DNA of 22,374 bases, from positions 1 to 22,374 of the forward strand of contig MNSZ01000069.1 of assembly GCA_001916715.1 (NCBI GenBank), given 5' to 3'. The stretch comes from Firmicutes bacterium CAG:24053_14 (GTDB lineage Bacteria > Bacillota > Clostridia > Oscillospirales > Oscillospiraceae). The notes below the pieces were generated by a model. It was not told where the DNA came from. It saw nothing but the letters and a program-made list of their open reading frames with translations, and did no database searches. A program made the position numbers and the translations under genes. Of this stretch, positions 22,174 through 22,374 are shown piece by piece; within the stretch, counting starts at the first letter, position 1, and each line of letters begins with the position of its first letter.

Positions 22174-22374
22174 ATGCCACAAGAAAAATTTCACTATAAA
22201 TCGTTAGAAGAAGTCAAGCAGCGTGCCGCAGAGCTGGGTGTTGACCTGCCCTTTGCAGCCGACACCCACGCGCTGGCGCAGCCGCTGACCGTGCGTAATA
22301 TTACCTTCCCGAACCGTCTGGGCATCGCGCCCATGGAGGGCGCGGACTCGACGCCCGAAGGCGCACCCACCGAG
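22174..22374 (+). CDS. Old Yellow Enzyme-type NADH:flavin oxidoreductase, N-terminal part (runs off right edge)
   Basis: 67 codons are visible from ATG at 22174, with AAAGAGG eight bases upstream and 4 bp after the GH43 stop. After an N-terminal extension of about 38 residues comes LTVRNITFPNRLGIAPMEGADSTPEG, the first strand and signature of the Oxidored_FMN family (OYE, 2,4-dienoyl-CoA reductase, 2-enoate reductase). These enzymes use FMN and NAD(P)H to reduce activated C=C bonds. Reduction of an unsaturated or enone sugar formed by lyase or redox steps is a sensible role here, but the catalytic part is outside the window. It is the second flavoenzyme in the cluster. Confidence 0.85.
   Translation, partial: MPQEKFHYKSLEEVKQRAAELGVDLPFAADTHALAQPLTVRNITFPNRLGIAPMEGADSTPEGAPTE

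Overview
The window looks like a chromosomal stretch from an anaerobic gut Clostridia species, most like Oscillospiraceae of the Faecalibacterium/Subdoligranulum type. This is inferred from protein style, strong AAGGAG-type ribosome binding sites, the LplB/YtcP-type sugar importer and the ferredoxin-linked flavoenzyme; no marker gene is present to prove it. No rRNA, tRNA or CRISPR array was seen.

Left part (1-4334) is a patchwork of mobile and decayed DNA. A tyrosine integrase runs off the left edge on the minus strand, with a readable promoter, a palindrome between -35 and -10, and a 10-codon upstream ORF whose stop overlaps the integrase start. Beyond it lie several large inverted repeats (447-517, 574-604, 685-744) and two doubtful small ORFs. 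Then comes an A/T-rich two-gene unit (1109-3048): a SMC/ABC-like AAA ATPase overlapping a TOPRIM-like (DUF4276/RloB-like) protein, behind a good extended -10 promoter. This is a likely anti-phage system. It is followed by an internally deleted IS5-family transposase, an 11-bp inverted repeat, and the truncated, nonsense-mutated start of a CydDC-like ABC exporter on the minus strand.

Right part (4335-22374) is a leader of about 680 bp and then one tightly packed plus-strand run of 14 genes, the last cut by the right edge. In order: Gfo/Idh/MocA oxidoreductase 1, sugar-binding lipoprotein, heparinase II/III-like lyase, TIM-barrel isomerase/epimerase 1, Gfo/Idh/MocA 2, membrane AraC regulator, Gfo/Idh/MocA 3, LplB-type permease, YtcP-type permease, YiaK/DlgD-like 2,3-diketogulonate reductase, isomerase/epimerase 2, a PreA/DHOD-like FMN enzyme with two ferredoxin clusters, an ankyrin-GH43 fusion, and an Old Yellow Enzyme-type reductase (partial).

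How they may work together (inference): the membrane AraC protein senses an outside ligand and switches on the operon. The lipoprotein and two permeases import an acidic oligosaccharide, using an ATPase encoded elsewhere. The lyase and the GH43 enzyme have no signal peptide, so they cut it inside the cell. The three sugar oxidoreductases, two isomerases, DlgD-like reductase and two flavoenzymes then process the unsaturated or keto-sugar products. The flavoenzyme has lost the Cys of the DHOD/PreA active site, so its substrate is probably not a pyrimidine. A clear intrinsic terminator sits just before the ankyrin-GH43 gene, which suggests that the last genes are expressed separately or by attenuation. 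The substrate is not determined by the sequence.
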